Shown: positions 1-7,898, counted from the first letter of the stretch. The stretch: 12,428 nt of DNA from CAKTOF01 sp964523945 (GCA_964523945.1 CAZGBU010000062.1:1-12428), one strand, 5' to 3'. Notes: a model not told the origin generated them from the letters alone. Translations and numbers: made by a program.

Positions 1-3000
1 CGCTACCCTTTCCCAGAACTGTGCCGGATTTGTCGCCGCCAGGCGGCGTACAGCGCCGTCAAACACATCCAGATGACACGCCTGCGCATAGGGACAATAA
101 GTACACGCGCCCTGCGCCGTGCCGCGCGTATAGGGATTCGGCGAGAGTTCGCCGGAGCGGATCTCGTCTGCCGTCTGCCGCAGCCGGCGCATCACGAATT
201 CACGAAGCTGCGCAAGCTGCGCTGCACTGGCAAGATCACCGGTACGCGTGCCGTCTTTTCCAACGCGAAAGGGCAGAAATTCCGGCTGCCCGTCCCCATG
301 TTCCATCGCGCCGAGCACCGTATCGTCGTCGAGCAGCAGTCCCTTCCGTACCCGTTCAGCCGCATGGCGCTTTGCCGCCTCCTCCGGATCCGGTTTTTCG
401 CTCATGCTGACGAGCGGCTCGCGCGCCGGGACATAGAGCACGCCGGCCGGCAGCGGCGTCTGGCCAAACACCGTATCGCCCAGTTCGCACAGTGTAAACA
501 GATAAATCAGCATCTGCAGGCCGATGCCAGAGAGGATATCGGTATAGTCAAACGCCTTTTTTCCGGTTTTATAATCAATCACGCGGACGTACAGCATGCC
601 GTCCGTCTCATACACATCGACCCGGTCGACATAGCCCGAGATCTCCGCCGGTGTGCCGCCCGGGATCTGGACGGGCGGCATCTCTCCGTCATCTGCAAAC
701 GCCAGCTCAAAGCGCACCGGCAGGAAATCCGATTTGCGCAGCTCTTGGCCAATGCTCTCGACAATATCCGCCACCTCTGCACAGCTTCGTGCGAACAGAT
801 AACGCAGCCGCTCCCCCGTCTCGCCCAGTGCGCAGAGCTGAACGGCGGCATAGCGCTCCATCTCCTCACCGGCAATCGTCTGAATCCGATCGGCCGTCGT
901 GGTATGGAAGCCGCCCCCCTCGCTGACACGCCGTGCCGTCTGTTCCAGCACAGCATGGACAAATGTCCCAAACAGCGGTGCGTCAAACGCAGCTTGCCGA
1001 CGCTCTTTCGCCCGCATGCCATAGCGCAGAAAATAGGCCAGGCGGCAGGAATTGAGCTGATCGACGCGCGAGGCGGACAGATACAGCTTCTCACCGTACA
1101 GCCGTTCGACCGCATCCGAGTGCAGCGGCGGGAGGCGGTATGCCGCCAGATTGTGCCAGCGATCCGCCTCGCGTACCACCTCGCTGCGAGAAAGTACGGA
1201 AGAGTGCGTTGCCGCCGCCGACAGGGCGCTGTCATATGGCGCGCGCGCGAGCAGTGCCCCGGCCGACCGCTCGTCCGTCAGCAAAATCGTCGGGTATGGC
1301 GTGCAGGGCGCCGCCGCCGTCTGCAGCAGCTTCTGTGCACGTGTAAACAGATAAGACGGCGCACGCTCGCCGCCGGCGCACCAGCTCATCATCAGGCCGT
1401 CATCCGGCGTGGATAGGAGATGCCAAACCGAGGCAATCGCAAAATCCAGATCGTGCGTCGTTCCGCTCAGAATGGGGACTCCGCAGCGCCGCAGCTGCTC
1501 GCGGTCTGCGTCACTGAGCGGGCCGCGCTGGCTGACGCCAGCGGGCAGCGATCCCTCTGCCGCACCGAGCACAAACAGGTACCGGCAGCCGGAACGGTAG
1601 AGGCTTTCCGTGCTGCCAACCGAAACGGCGTCCAGATACGGGGTAATGGTAGACACATCGTATTGTGTCAGGATCAGCCGCATCAAACTGGAAAATTCCG
1701 CCTCTGTGCAGACCTGCTCGCCCAGGATCTCGTCCATCTGCGCGAGCGCATTGCAGACGATCTCATATAACTGCGCAAGCTCCAGCGCAGCCTGCGACCC
1801 CTCCAGCTGTGCCGCGCGCCGGTCAAGCGCACCGCACAGATCAACTGCTTCAAAATAACGATAGAGCGCGCGGATCTGGCCGCCGACATTTGCCGCTTCA
1901 TGCAGGCCGCGGCGCAGCGCTTCGAGCGGTTCGATCAGCCGCACGCGGGCGGCATTGAGTTCTGCCAGCGTATGCTGGCTCTCGTCGGTGTCCGTCTGGC
2001 CGTATCCGTCCGGATGGAGCGTCCATTCGCGCAGCCACGCGCTGCCGCGGATACTCCAGGTATAGGCGTAATTTTCCAGCCGGTCACATGCATCCTGCTC
2101 CAGTGTGCAGAAGCCGGTCTTCATATGACGCACAACATCTTCGTAGTCCAGCCCACCTGCCGCCGCCTCGAGCGCGGTCAGCACAAATGCTGCCACCGGG
2201 CGATTTTCAATCGGCTCGCTGCCCGACAGATAGGCCGGGATATCAAATCGTGCAAACACCGCAGCCAATGCCGGCCGGTAGGCACTTTCCGCGTAGGCAA
2301 CATGGATATCGCGAAAGCGGACATTGCCAGTGCGCACGAGCGCCATCACATCGTCGGCGCAAGCAAGGCATTCGTCGTAGATCGTCCCAGCCCGGCGCAG
2401 CCGCACACAGCTGCTGTCACCGGCAAACGGCGACGAGTCCGCTCCGAACAGCCGCTCGCTCAGAAAGGCAAGCGCCGGCGCGCGGCGGTCCGTGTCCGGT
2501 GCAACACGCTCCCAGACCGCATCCAGCCTGCGGAAATCGCCCGCAAATTCACGCACTGCGCCAAAGACGCGGTCGCGCCCGTCACTGATCTCGCCGGTCA
2601 GCACCAGCGTAAAATCGTCTGCATATTCGGCCAGGCACAGCGCAATCTCACGCTCCTGCCGGGTCATATAAGTAAAACCGTCGATCCAGATATGCCGGCC
2701 GGCGAGCAGTTCCGGCTGCTCGCGCAGCAGCGCCGACAATCGTGTGAGCACGCTCTCATGTCCACGGCTCAGGCCGAAATAGACGTCGCCGACGGCAGCA
2801 AGCTCCAGCGTTTTCTGCGCAATCCGCCCAGTCATGCGCGATGCAGCGCGGCGCAGGTCGTCGGGTGTGACACAGCTGCTCTCCAGTTCGTCGCACAAGT
2901 CAACCAGACCGCTCAGATATGCAACGCTGCCGCCAGCTGCTGCAAATACTTTCAGCTCCGAGCGCAGCTCACGGCAGGTGCGCAGCATTGCCAGCAGCTT

Positions 3001-3264
3001 GCCGCCCCGGTCAAGCGCAACTGCTGCGCCGCCGCCGGCAACGGAAAACATCCGCGCGGCCAGGCGCGGCAGCGAAACCACCTCCGCATAGCGGGAAACC
3101 CGGTTGCCGCACACCTCGCACAGCATTCGTTCCGCCTCGTGCGACTGGTTCTCTGGCACTATCATCAGCAGGCCGTCCTTCCCGGCCGTCATCGCTGCGC
3201 TGATTTCACGCAGCACACGGCTGCGGTTGGCAATAAAATCCGTTCCATACAGAATGCGCCGCAT
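1..3264 (-). CDS. addB: AddB, ATP-dependent helicase/nuclease subunit B (C-terminus cut by window edge)
   Basis: AddB pairs with AddA to form the AddAB helicase-nuclease, which resects double-strand breaks for RecA-dependent repair in the cytoplasm. The reading frame stays open for 1088 codons to the window edge; family members are near 1150 residues, so only a short tail is missing. The N-terminus carries the family pattern MIVPENQSHEAERML (about 43-57), and IWIDGFTYMTRQE lies near 211-223. A PD-(D/E)XK nuclease core is seen at 878-901 (YVDRVD, then VIDYKTGKK with D897 and K899). Four cysteines fit the AddB 4Fe-4S staple: C740 (LNSC) and C1054, C1057, C1063 (CTYCPYAQAC). The usual Walker A near residues 7-15 is absent (GTDFIANRS). 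Start chosen: ATG at 3264 behind a GGAGGTGA ribosome site. It lies 62 nt after spoIIR with no clear terminator between them; addA would be expected just beyond the left edge. Confidence 0.96.
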   Translation of the reverse strand, partial: MRRILYGTDFIANRSRVLREISAAMTAGKDGLLMIVPENQSHEAERMLCEVCGNRVSRYAEVVSLPRLAARMFSVAGGGAAVALDRGGKLLAMLRTCRELRSELKVFAAAGGSVAYLSGLVDLCDELESSCVTPDDLRRAASRMTGRIAQKTLELAAVGDVYFGLSRGHESVLTRLSALLREQPELLAGRHIWIDGFTYMTRQEREIALCLAEYADDFTLVLTGEISDGRDRVFGAVREFAGDFRRLDAVWERVAPDTDRRAPALAFLSERLFGADSSPFAGDSSCVRLRRAGTIYDECLACADDVMALVRTGNVRFRDIHVAYAESAYRPALAAVFARFDIPAYLSGSEPIENRPVAAFVLTALEAAAGGLDYEDVVRHMKTGFCTLEQDACDRLENYAYTWSIRGSAWLREWTLHPDGYGQTDTDESQHTLAELNAARVRLIEPLEALRRGLHEAANVGGQIRALYRYFEAVDLCGALDRRAAQLEGSQAALELAQLYEIVCNALAQMDEILGEQVCTEAEFSSLMRLILTQYDVSTITPYLDAVSVGSTESLYRSGCRYLFVLGAAEGSLPAGVSQRGPLSDADREQLRRCGVPILSGTTHDLDFAIASVWHLLSTPDDGLMMSWCAGGERAPSYLFTRAQKLLQTAAAPCTPYPTILLTDERSAGALLARAPYDSALSAAATHSSVLSRSEVVREADRWHNLAAYRLPPLHSDAVERLYGEKLYLSASRVDQLNSCRLAYFLRYGMRAKERRQAAFDAPLFGTFVHAVLEQTARRVSEGGGFHTTTADRIQTIAGEEMERYAAVQLCALGETGERLRYLFARSCAEVADIVESIGQELRKSDFLPVRFELAFADDGEMPPVQIPGGTPAEISGYVDRVDVYETDGMLYVRVIDYKTGKKAFDYTDILSGIGLQMLIYLFTLCELGDTVFGQTPLPAGVLYVPAREPLVSMSEKPDPEEAAKRHAAERVRKGLLLDDDTVLGAMEHGDGQPEFLPFRVGKDGTRTGDLASAAQLAQLREFVMRRLRQTADEIRSGELSPNPYTRGTAQGACTYCPYAQACHLDVFDGAVRRLAATNPAQFWERVA

Positions 3265-3268
3265 GGGC

Positions 3269-3294
3269 TCACCTCCGATGTACCGATTTTACCA
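3269..3294 (-). promoter_or_regulatory. Candidate extended -10 promoter and ribosome binding site of addB
   Basis: On the minus strand the 62-nt gap between spoIIR and addB holds TGGTAAAAT (3294-3286), an extended -10 element (TGn plus TAAAAT). It is followed by the ribosome site GGAGGTGA (3276-3269), 4 nt from the ATG. No good -35 hexamer stands 16-18 nt upstream, which fits an extended -10 promoter but weakens the call. The ribosome site is clear; the promoter is tentative. Confidence 0.4.
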
Positions 3295-3326
3295 CACAAG
3301 CCGTCGAAAGAACAGCTTTCTTTCCG

Positions 3327-3938
3327 TCAGCGCAGCAAATCGAACAGCCGCTGGAGCCACTCGAGCGTCTTAAACCGGATGCGGATGTCGGCTGTGTCCG
3401 AGGTGATCCACTGCACCTCTCCCTCCGTCAGGCCCGCCTCGAGCGCACTCTGTCCGAACGCATCGGCCGACGCAGCTGTACAAAGCGTCGGAAATACAAC
3501 GCACCACCAGTTGTGCCCTTCGCCTGCACCGATGACGACGCGCAGCGTGGTATACGTCCCTGCCGGCAGGGTAAATGTATCGTATTCACGCGTATCCAGC
3601 GCCTCTTGGCCAAGCGTCACAGTGACATCCGCCGGCGCACCGAGCTGCTCGAGCCGGCTCTCCGCAGCCTGTGCCAGCGCTGTAAGATGCGGCGTAAGTG
3701 CAGCGGCTGCCTCGGCCGCCGTGCCTGCACCGTCCATGAGTTCGGATGCAGCACGCAGCACACAATCGCGCATCTGCAGCTTGTTGGACTGATCCGTCTC
3801 TGAATCCGACGCGGCCACTACATGCAGCCGAATCATCTTCTCTGCCAAATCCTGCTGCTGGCGAATGGTAAGTACACAGGTCGCCGCATACAGTGCGACA
3901 GCCGCCAAAAGCAGAGCGGCACAAATTCGTTTTCGCAT
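3327..3938 (-). CDS. spoIIR: Stage II sporulation protein R (SpoIIR)
   Basis: SpoIIR is the signal made in the forespore under sigma-F. It acts across the intermembrane space on the SpoIIGA protease in the mother cell so that pro-sigma-E is processed. The 203-residue product has a basic start and a hydrophobic signal/anchor (about 5-23), then the family signatures IRLHVVAASDSETDQ (36-50) and GAGEGHNWWCVVFPTLC (137-153), both typical of SpoIIR. The length is close to the roughly 220 residues of the Bacillus protein. Two in-frame ATGs exist, at 3953 and 3938. I chose 3938: it gives the normal MRKR-hydrophobic signal start and has an SD-like GGACGGTG 5 nt upstream, while the 3953 ATG lies inside a hairpin stem and lacks a ribosome site. 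Upstream is ispE, separated by a terminator-like hairpin; downstream is addB. Confidence 0.95.
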   Translation of the reverse strand: MRKRICAALLLAAVALYAATCVLTIRQQQDLAEKMIRLHVVAASDSETDQSNKLQMRDCVLRAASELMDGAGTAAEAAAALTPHLTALAQAAESRLEQLGAPADVTVTLGQEALDTREYDTFTLPAGTYTTLRVVIGAGEGHNWWCVVFPTLCTAASADAFGQSALEAGLTEGEVQWITSDTADIRIRFKTLEWLQRLFDLLR

Positions 3939-3979
3939 AAAAACACCGTCCATGGTTGAGATACTACAACCATGGACGG
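3939..3979 (-). terminator. Hairpin terminator after ispE, abutting the spoIIR start
   Basis: A perfect 13-bp inverted repeat (CCGTCCATGGTTG at 3946-3958 on the plus strand, its complement at 3967-3979) encloses an 8-nt loop. On the minus strand the stem is followed by TGTTTTT and then directly by the spoIIR ATG at 3938. It has the form of an intrinsic terminator for the lrp-to-ispE operon, whose last stop codon is only 12 nt upstream. Its 3' arm also contains the SD-like GGACGG of spoIIR, so on read-through RNA it would hide the ribosome site as well. Confidence 0.75.
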
Positions 3980-3997
3980 ATTTTACAAATTTTATAC
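3968..3997 (-). promoter_or_regulatory. Candidate forespore (sigma-F/G type) promoter of spoIIR
   Basis: Minus-strand GTATA (3997-3993, overlapping the ispE stop codon) matches the -35 consensus of sigma-F/sigma-G. After 18 nt comes CATGGTT (3974-3968), a partial match to the -10 pattern CATnnTA. The start of transcription would fall near 3961, inside the loop of the hairpin. Known biology (spoIIR is a sigma-F gene in Bacillus) supports a promoter here, but the -10 match is imperfect. Confidence 0.35.
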
Positions 3998-4837
3998 CGG
4001 ATGCGCCAGAAAAGTCAGCGGATAGTCCGGCAAAAGCGCGCGCTGCAGCGTCTGTGCCGCCTGCAGGTCGTCAAACAAGCCAAAGAAAACCGAACCGGTT
4101 CCTGTCAACGACGCGAGCAGCGCACCGCCGGCAATCATCTGCCCGCGCAGCGCACCGATCTCTGGATGGGCCTGCTCGATCAGGCACTCAAATCGATTCG
4201 TGTATGTCCCGCGCGGCAGAGTACCGCGCAAAAGCGCCTGCTCCACCGCAGCAGTACCGGCCGCCGTCCGTGCCGGGTATGCATCAAGCGCTGAAAACAA
4301 CGCCGGCGTCGAAACGGAAAAATCCGGCCTGCACAAAACGAACCAGCACCGGCCCAGCGGTGGAAGCGGCCGCATCCGCTCCCCCTTTCCCTCGCAGAGC
4401 ATCGTACCGCCGTGCACACAGAACGGTACATCTGCGCCCAGCTGTTCTGCCAGACGCAGCACCACCTCGTCCGGCAGCGCACGGTACGCCCGGTTCAGCG
4501 CGCGCAGCACCGCCGCCGCGTCTGCACTGCCGCCGCCAAGCCCCGCCTGCATTGGGATCCTTTTTTCCAGCTCGATCTCGATGCCGGCCGGCGCAAGGCC
4601 GGCCGCATCGCAATAGGCGCGCGCAGCACGGAGCGCAAGGTTTTCCTCCCCGGCTGGGACAGATGGGTCTGCGCATTCCAGCGACCAACGGCCTGTTCCA
4701 ATCCGAATCGTCAGCGTGTCGGCAAGGCTGACCGTCTGCATCACCGTCCGGAGATCGTGATACCCATCCATCCGACGGCCAAGCACATCCAGTGTCAGAT
4801 TGACCTTGGCCCAGGCTGTCTCCCGCAGCGTCGTCAC
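3992..4837 (-). CDS. ispE: 4-diphosphocytidyl-2-C-methyl-D-erythritol kinase (IspE)
   Basis: IspE phosphorylates CDP-methylerythritol with ATP, the fourth step of the MEP route to isoprenoid precursors, in the cytosol. The 281-residue length is normal. It is a GHMP-family kinase: the start AWAKVNLTLDV (8-18) with K11 and N13, DGYHDL (24-29), the phosphate loop PMQAGLGGGSADAA (95-108), the catalytic aspartate D136 in GADVPF, and the third GHMP motif as SLTGTGSVFFGLF (243-255). The start is GTG at 4837, and its GTGA overlaps the TGA of the upstream apgM-like gene, so the two are probably translationally coupled. It is the last gene of the operon; a hairpin terminator begins 12 nt after the stop. 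Confidence 0.97.
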   Translation of the reverse strand: MTTLRETAWAKVNLTLDVLGRRMDGYHDLRTVMQTVSLADTLTIRIGTGRWSLECADPSVPAGEENLALRAARAYCDAAGLAPAGIEIELEKRIPMQAGLGGGSADAAAVLRALNRAYRALPDEVVLRLAEQLGADVPFCVHGGTMLCEGKGERMRPLPPLGRCWFVLCRPDFSVSTPALFSALDAYPARTAAGTAAVEQALLRGTLPRGTYTNRFECLIEQAHPEIGALRGQMIAGGALLASLTGTGSVFFGLFDDLQAAQTLQRALLPDYPLTFLAHPV

Positions 4838-6066
4838 AGCGCGAACAGCTGCGCCATCAGCTGCGTTCCATCGGCCAAATACGGGCAGGATTCGCCATTT
4901 TTCTCTGTATAGGACAGGCCGCTGCCGGTGTCTTTTGTGCTGTCGTAGATCAGATATGGAACAGGCGTCCCATCGTGCCCGCGCGTCTGCATCAACGTCT
5001 TATGGTCGGACAGCAGCAGGATGCGGTAGTCCTCCCCCGCCGCATCAAGCCGATCACAGATCGGGCCAACAACGCGGGAGTCGAGCAACTCAATGGCTTC
5101 GATTTTATGGTCAAGCCGGCCGTTATGCGTCGCCTCATCCGGCGCCTCAATATGAACACAGACAAAATCGTCACCAGCGCGCAGCGCATCAAGCGCAGCG
5201 TCCACTTTGCCCTCGAAATTGGTGTCGTTTTCACCGGTCGCCCCCGCAACCGGAATCACCCGCAGTCCAGTCAGGGCGCCAATGCCCTGCACCAGCGGGA
5301 CGGCAGAAATCACCGCGCCGCCGTGATGATAGCGCTCCTGAAAATCTGGGAGCGAGACAGCAGTGCCCTCTGCCCAGAACCACACGCAGTTGGCCGGCAG
5401 CTTTCCCTCTGCACGGCGGCGCTGATTGATCGGATGGCCATCCAGCTTTTGGTATGAAAGCTCCATCAGGCCCCAAAGATCGTCGGCATTCTGATTGCCG
5501 CACGGGCGCAGCGGCCCGATCGGCTCGCCGAGATGATCATGCGGCGGCGCTGCAGAAAAGCCGGCGATGTCGCCGTTTTTCTGCACAGCAATGTGACGAA
5601 ACGACGGGCTGGGCTCGACCCGCAGGCCGATCCGGTCGGCCTCCGCCTTGAATTCCGGCTCATCAAACAGCCATTTCACCAGTTCCATGGACGCTTCGCC
5701 CTCGATCGAGCCGGCCGAATGCGAGAGGATCTTCCGCGCCGCAAACGGCATCGCGCCATCTTCCAGCGTAACCATATTACAACGATAGCTGACGTCTCCC
5801 GGTGCGAGCGAAACACCGCTTCCGGCTGCCTCAAGTGGGCTGCGGCCGGTGAAGTACCGATTGGGGTCGCAGCCAAAGATCGACAGGATTGCGGTATCGC
5901 TGCCCGGCACCTGATTGACCGGCACAGTCAGGACATGGCCGAGCTGCGCACGACGGCTGAGCGCGTCAATACGCGGTTTTTTTGCCGCCTCAAGCGGTGT
6001 CCGGCCGCCCAGTTCCGGCAGCGGATTATCGGCCATCCCATCGCCGATGATCAAAATGTATTTCAA
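4834..6066 (-). CDS. apgM: ApgM-family cofactor-independent phosphoglycerate mutase / proposed homoserine kinase
   Basis: A 410-residue member of the alkaline-phosphatase-fold family that holds archaeal-type, 2,3-BPG-independent phosphoglycerate mutases and a bacterial branch called 'proposed homoserine kinase'. Visible metal and catalytic elements: GDGMAD with D9; GSDTAILSIFG with the probable phospho-acceptor S56; APDEATHNG with D310 and H314; LSDH with D354-H355; RGHDGTPVPY with H364. All expected metal ligands are present, so the enzyme should be active. It could interconvert 2- and 3-phosphoglycerate in glycolysis or act on an amino-acid intermediate; the aminotransferase and Lrp neighbours favour amino-acid metabolism but do not decide it. 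The start is TTG at 6066: the frame gives MKYILIIGDGMAD, the family N-terminus, and AAAGGAG lies 7 nt upstream. It is 19 nt after the aminotransferase gene. Confidence 0.88.
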   Translation of the reverse strand: MKYILIIGDGMADNPLPELGGRTPLEAAKKPRIDALSRRAQLGHVLTVPVNQVPGSDTAILSIFGCDPNRYFTGRSPLEAAGSGVSLAPGDVSYRCNMVTLEDGAMPFAARKILSHSAGSIEGEASMELVKWLFDEPEFKAEADRIGLRVEPSPSFRHIAVQKNGDIAGFSAAPPHDHLGEPIGPLRPCGNQNADDLWGLMELSYQKLDGHPINQRRRAEGKLPANCVWFWAEGTAVSLPDFQERYHHGGAVISAVPLVQGIGALTGLRVIPVAGATGENDTNFEGKVDAALDALRAGDDFVCVHIEAPDEATHNGRLDHKIEAIELLDSRVVGPICDRLDAAGEDYRILLLSDHKTLMQTRGHDGTPVPYLIYDSTKDTGSGLSYTEKNGESCPYLADGTQLMAQLFAL

Positions 6067-6080
6067 GTCTGCGCTCCTTT
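6067..6080 (-). promoter_or_regulatory. Ribosome binding site that fixes the TTG start of the apgM-like gene
   Basis: Minus-strand AAAGGAG (6080-6074) stands 7 nt before TTG at 6066. No ATG or GTG in frame gives the conserved KYILIIGDG N-terminus, so this site decides the TTG start. Confidence 0.7.
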
Positions 6081-6085
6081 CCCGG

Positions 6086-7252
6086 TCACAGGCTCTTTAA
6101 GAACCGCTCCATGCGCTCGAGCGACTGCTCGAGATTGCGCATACTCGAGGCATAGCACAGCCGGAGGTACCCCTCGCCGCTTTCGCCAAATGCATTGCCA
6201 GGAATACAGGCAACCTTTTCCTGCGTCAGCAGCCGCTCTGCAAACTCCTCAGAGCTCAATCCCGTCTGCTTCACACACGGGAACACATAAAACGCACCAA
6301 GCGGGTCAAAGCAGGGCAGACCAATTTGCCGCAGCCCCTCGACCAGGTAACGACGGCGCCCGTTGTACTCTTCTTTCATCTGTTCGATGTCATCGTCGCC
6401 GTTCCGTACCGCCTCAATGGCAGCGTACTGACTCGTCGTCGGCGCACACATGATGGCATATTGGTGAATCTTTGTCGTCTGTGCAATGATCTCCGGCGCG
6501 CCGCAGGTGTAGCCCAGGCGCCAGCCGGTCATCGAATACGCCTTGGACATACCATTGACAACCACAGTGCGGTCATACAGCTCCGGCAACGCCGCCGGCG
6601 AGACGTGACGCCCCTCATAGGTCAGCTCAGCGTAGATTTCGTCGGATACTACGATCAGATTATGCTTCAGGATCACCGGTACCAGCGCCTCGAGATCCTC
6701 CCTGCGCATGATACCGCCCGTCGGATTGGACGGATACGGCAGTACAAGGACTTTGCTGCGCGGCGTGATAGCCGCCTCAAGCTGCGCCGGTGAAAGGCGG
6801 AATTCGTTGAAATCGCCCAACGGGATCACAACAGGCTTTCCGCTCGCCATCGTTGCAATCGGGCCATAGCAGACAAAGCTCGGCTCCGGGATCAGGACCT
6901 CGTCACCCGGATTGACCAGCGCACGAATGGCTAGGTCAATGGCCTCGCTGCCGCCGACGGTGACAAGCAGCTGCGTCTGCGGATCATAGCGCAAACCGAA
7001 GCGGCGCTCGAGATAATCGGCGATTGCCTGACGCAGGTCAAGCATGCCGGCGTTGGAGCTGTACTTTGTAAAACCCTTTTCCAGCGAGTAAATACCGGCG
7101 TCGCGAATGTGCCACGGCGTCTGAAAATCCGGCTCGCCGACGCCGAGCGATATCGTGTCGGGCATATCAGCCAGAATATCAAAGAATTTGCGGATGCCGG
7201 ACGGCTGGAGCGAGAGCACCCGCTCGCTCAGAACAGAACTGTAATCCATCAT
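6086..7252 (-). CDS. PLP-dependent aminotransferase, class I/II (fold type I)
   Basis: A cytosolic aminotransferase of the aspartate/aromatic (PatA/AspC-like) group, 388 residues, which is normal. Motifs: SLGVGEPDFQTP (35-46); GGSEAIDLAIRAL (100-112), which contacts cofactor phosphate; YPSNPTGG with N176; SDEIYAEL with D204 (pyridine nitrogen) and Y207; NGMSKAYSMTGWRLGY with the Schiff-base lysine K237 and R245; and YLRLCYASS with R364, the expected carboxylate-binding arginine. The exact substrate cannot be read from sequence. ATG at 7252 overlaps the TGA of the Lrp-like gene as ATGA; a second ATG follows directly. Lrp/AsnC regulators next to such aminotransferases are common in Clostridia, so the regulator probably controls this gene. 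The apgM-like gene is 19 nt downstream. Confidence 0.95.
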   Translation of the reverse strand: MMDYSSVLSERVLSLQPSGIRKFFDILADMPDTISLGVGEPDFQTPWHIRDAGIYSLEKGFTKYSSNAGMLDLRQAIADYLERRFGLRYDPQTQLLVTVGGSEAIDLAIRALVNPGDEVLIPEPSFVCYGPIATMASGKPVVIPLGDFNEFRLSPAQLEAAITPRSKVLVLPYPSNPTGGIMRREDLEALVPVILKHNLIVVSDEIYAELTYEGRHVSPAALPELYDRTVVVNGMSKAYSMTGWRLGYTCGAPEIIAQTTKIHQYAIMCAPTTSQYAAIEAVRNGDDDIEQMKEEYNGRRRYLVEGLRQIGLPCFDPLGAFYVFPCVKQTGLSSEEFAERLLTQEKVACIPGNAFGESGEGYLRLCYASSMRNLEQSLERMERFLKSL

Positions 7253-7740
7253 ACAAAAATCGGCCTTTCTTTCTGCTCTTCGCGCGGCGGGAAGATTGTG
7301 GACTTCTCTTTGTATTTTTTCAGGATAAAGTGCGTCGCCGTGCCGGTCACACCGTCGATCGGCGCAAGCTTCTCGCTGACAAACAGCGCAACCTGCTTGA
7401 GCGTATGACCGGTGATCATCACCATAAAGTCATAGCCGCCGGAGATCAGATACATGTTTTCCACTTCGGGATACTGGTAGATGCGCTCTGCGATCCGGTC
7501 ATACCCCTGATCGCGCTGCGGCGTGACGTGCACCTCAATGAGCGCAGTGACCATTTCGTCGGCCGTCTTATCCCAGTCGACAAGCGCTTTGTACCCCAGG
7601 ATATACCGTTCGGCCTCCAGCGCGGCAATCTGGTCGGCGACCTCCTGCTCGGTGATGCCGCAGCAGGCGGCCATCTGGGCACGCGTGAGCGTACAGTCTT
7701 TCTCAAGCAGCTTGAGCAGCTTTTCGTTGCAGTTTTCCAT
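7249..7740 (-). CDS. Lrp/AsnC-family transcriptional regulator
   Basis: A 163-residue DNA-binding regulator of the feast/famine family. Residues about 5-50 form the winged helix-turn-helix (LLKLLEKDCTLTRAQMAACC, then GITEQEVADQIAALEAE), in which the recognition helix falls near EQEVADQIAAL. The rest is the ligand-binding, oligomerising RAM domain, with the typical core YQYPEVENMYLISGGYDFMV and ITGHTLKQVALFVSEKLAPI. A short charged tail (about 145-163) extends past the usual end. Family members bind amino acids and often regulate their own operon. It is first in the operon; ATG at 7740 has GGAGGA 6 nt upstream, and its stop overlaps the aminotransferase start, so the two are probably made together. 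The effector may be an amino acid handled by that enzyme (inference). Confidence 0.95.
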   Translation of the reverse strand: MENCNEKLLKLLEKDCTLTRAQMAACCGITEQEVADQIAALEAERYILGYKALVDWDKTADEMVTALIEVHVTPQRDQGYDRIAERIYQYPEVENMYLISGGYDFMVMITGHTLKQVALFVSEKLAPIDGVTGTATHFILKKYKEKSTIFPPREEQKERPIFV

Positions 7741-7746
7741 GTAAAA

Positions 7747-7803
7747 TCCTCCATTCTTTATCGGATTAAATTATATTATAGCGGATACGCCATGGAAATG
7801 CAA
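7747..7803 (-). promoter_or_regulatory. Vegetative promoter and ribosome site of the lrp-aminotransferase-apgM-ispE operon
   Basis: On the minus strand TTGCAT (7803-7798), a 17-nt spacer and TATAAT (7780-7775) form a good housekeeping promoter: the -10 is perfect and the -35 matches TTGACA at the first three bases. The ribosome site GGAGGA (7752-7747) is 6 nt before the ATG at 7740. The stretch around -10 is AT-rich against a GC-rich background. Autoregulation by the Lrp-like protein is plausible, but I see no clear palindromic operator. Confidence 0.65.
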
Positions 7804-7835
7804 ACTGCTATCTCACCAAGCTGACAGGGCAAAAT

Positions 7836-7865
7836 GCATACTTTGCAGTCATTTTGCCAATACTA
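7836..7865 (+). promoter_or_regulatory. Candidate sigma-F/sigma-G forespore promoter of the DUF378 gene
   Basis: GCATA (7836-7840), an exact sigma-F/sigma-G -35, is followed after 18 nt by AATACTA (7859-7865), one mismatch from CATACTA. Scored as sigma-F (15-nt spacer, GGnnAnAnTR), GCCAATACTA differs only at its second base. Transcription would start near 7872, downstream of the TTG at 7854 and about 27 nt before the TTG at 7899. No convincing housekeeping promoter is seen for this gene. Confidence 0.5.
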
Positions 7866-7898
7866 CCGCTGAATTCACTTGAAACGGGGGTCAAGGCA

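Noticed and set aside
73..1416. Long plus-strand open frame opposite addB
   Set aside because: It is antisense to a clear AddB nuclease domain in a GC-rich genome; it starts without a ribosome site and its product is Arg/His/Gln-rich with no recognisable domain.
3305..3323. Small GAAAG/CTTTC inverted repeat between spoIIR and addB as a terminator
   Set aside because: The stem is only about 5 bp, AT-rich and without a following U-tract.
1900..3792. 630-codon plus-strand open frame across addB, the intergenic gap and spoIIR
   Set aside because: It covers the opposite strand of two recognisable genes and their promoter gap, has no ribosome site and a low-complexity composition; a coding shadow.
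7834..7872. 12-codon ATG reading frame before the DUF378 gene as a leader peptide
   Set aside because: It has no ribosome site, no run of a regulatory amino acid and no attenuator, and it lies mostly upstream of the predicted transcript start.
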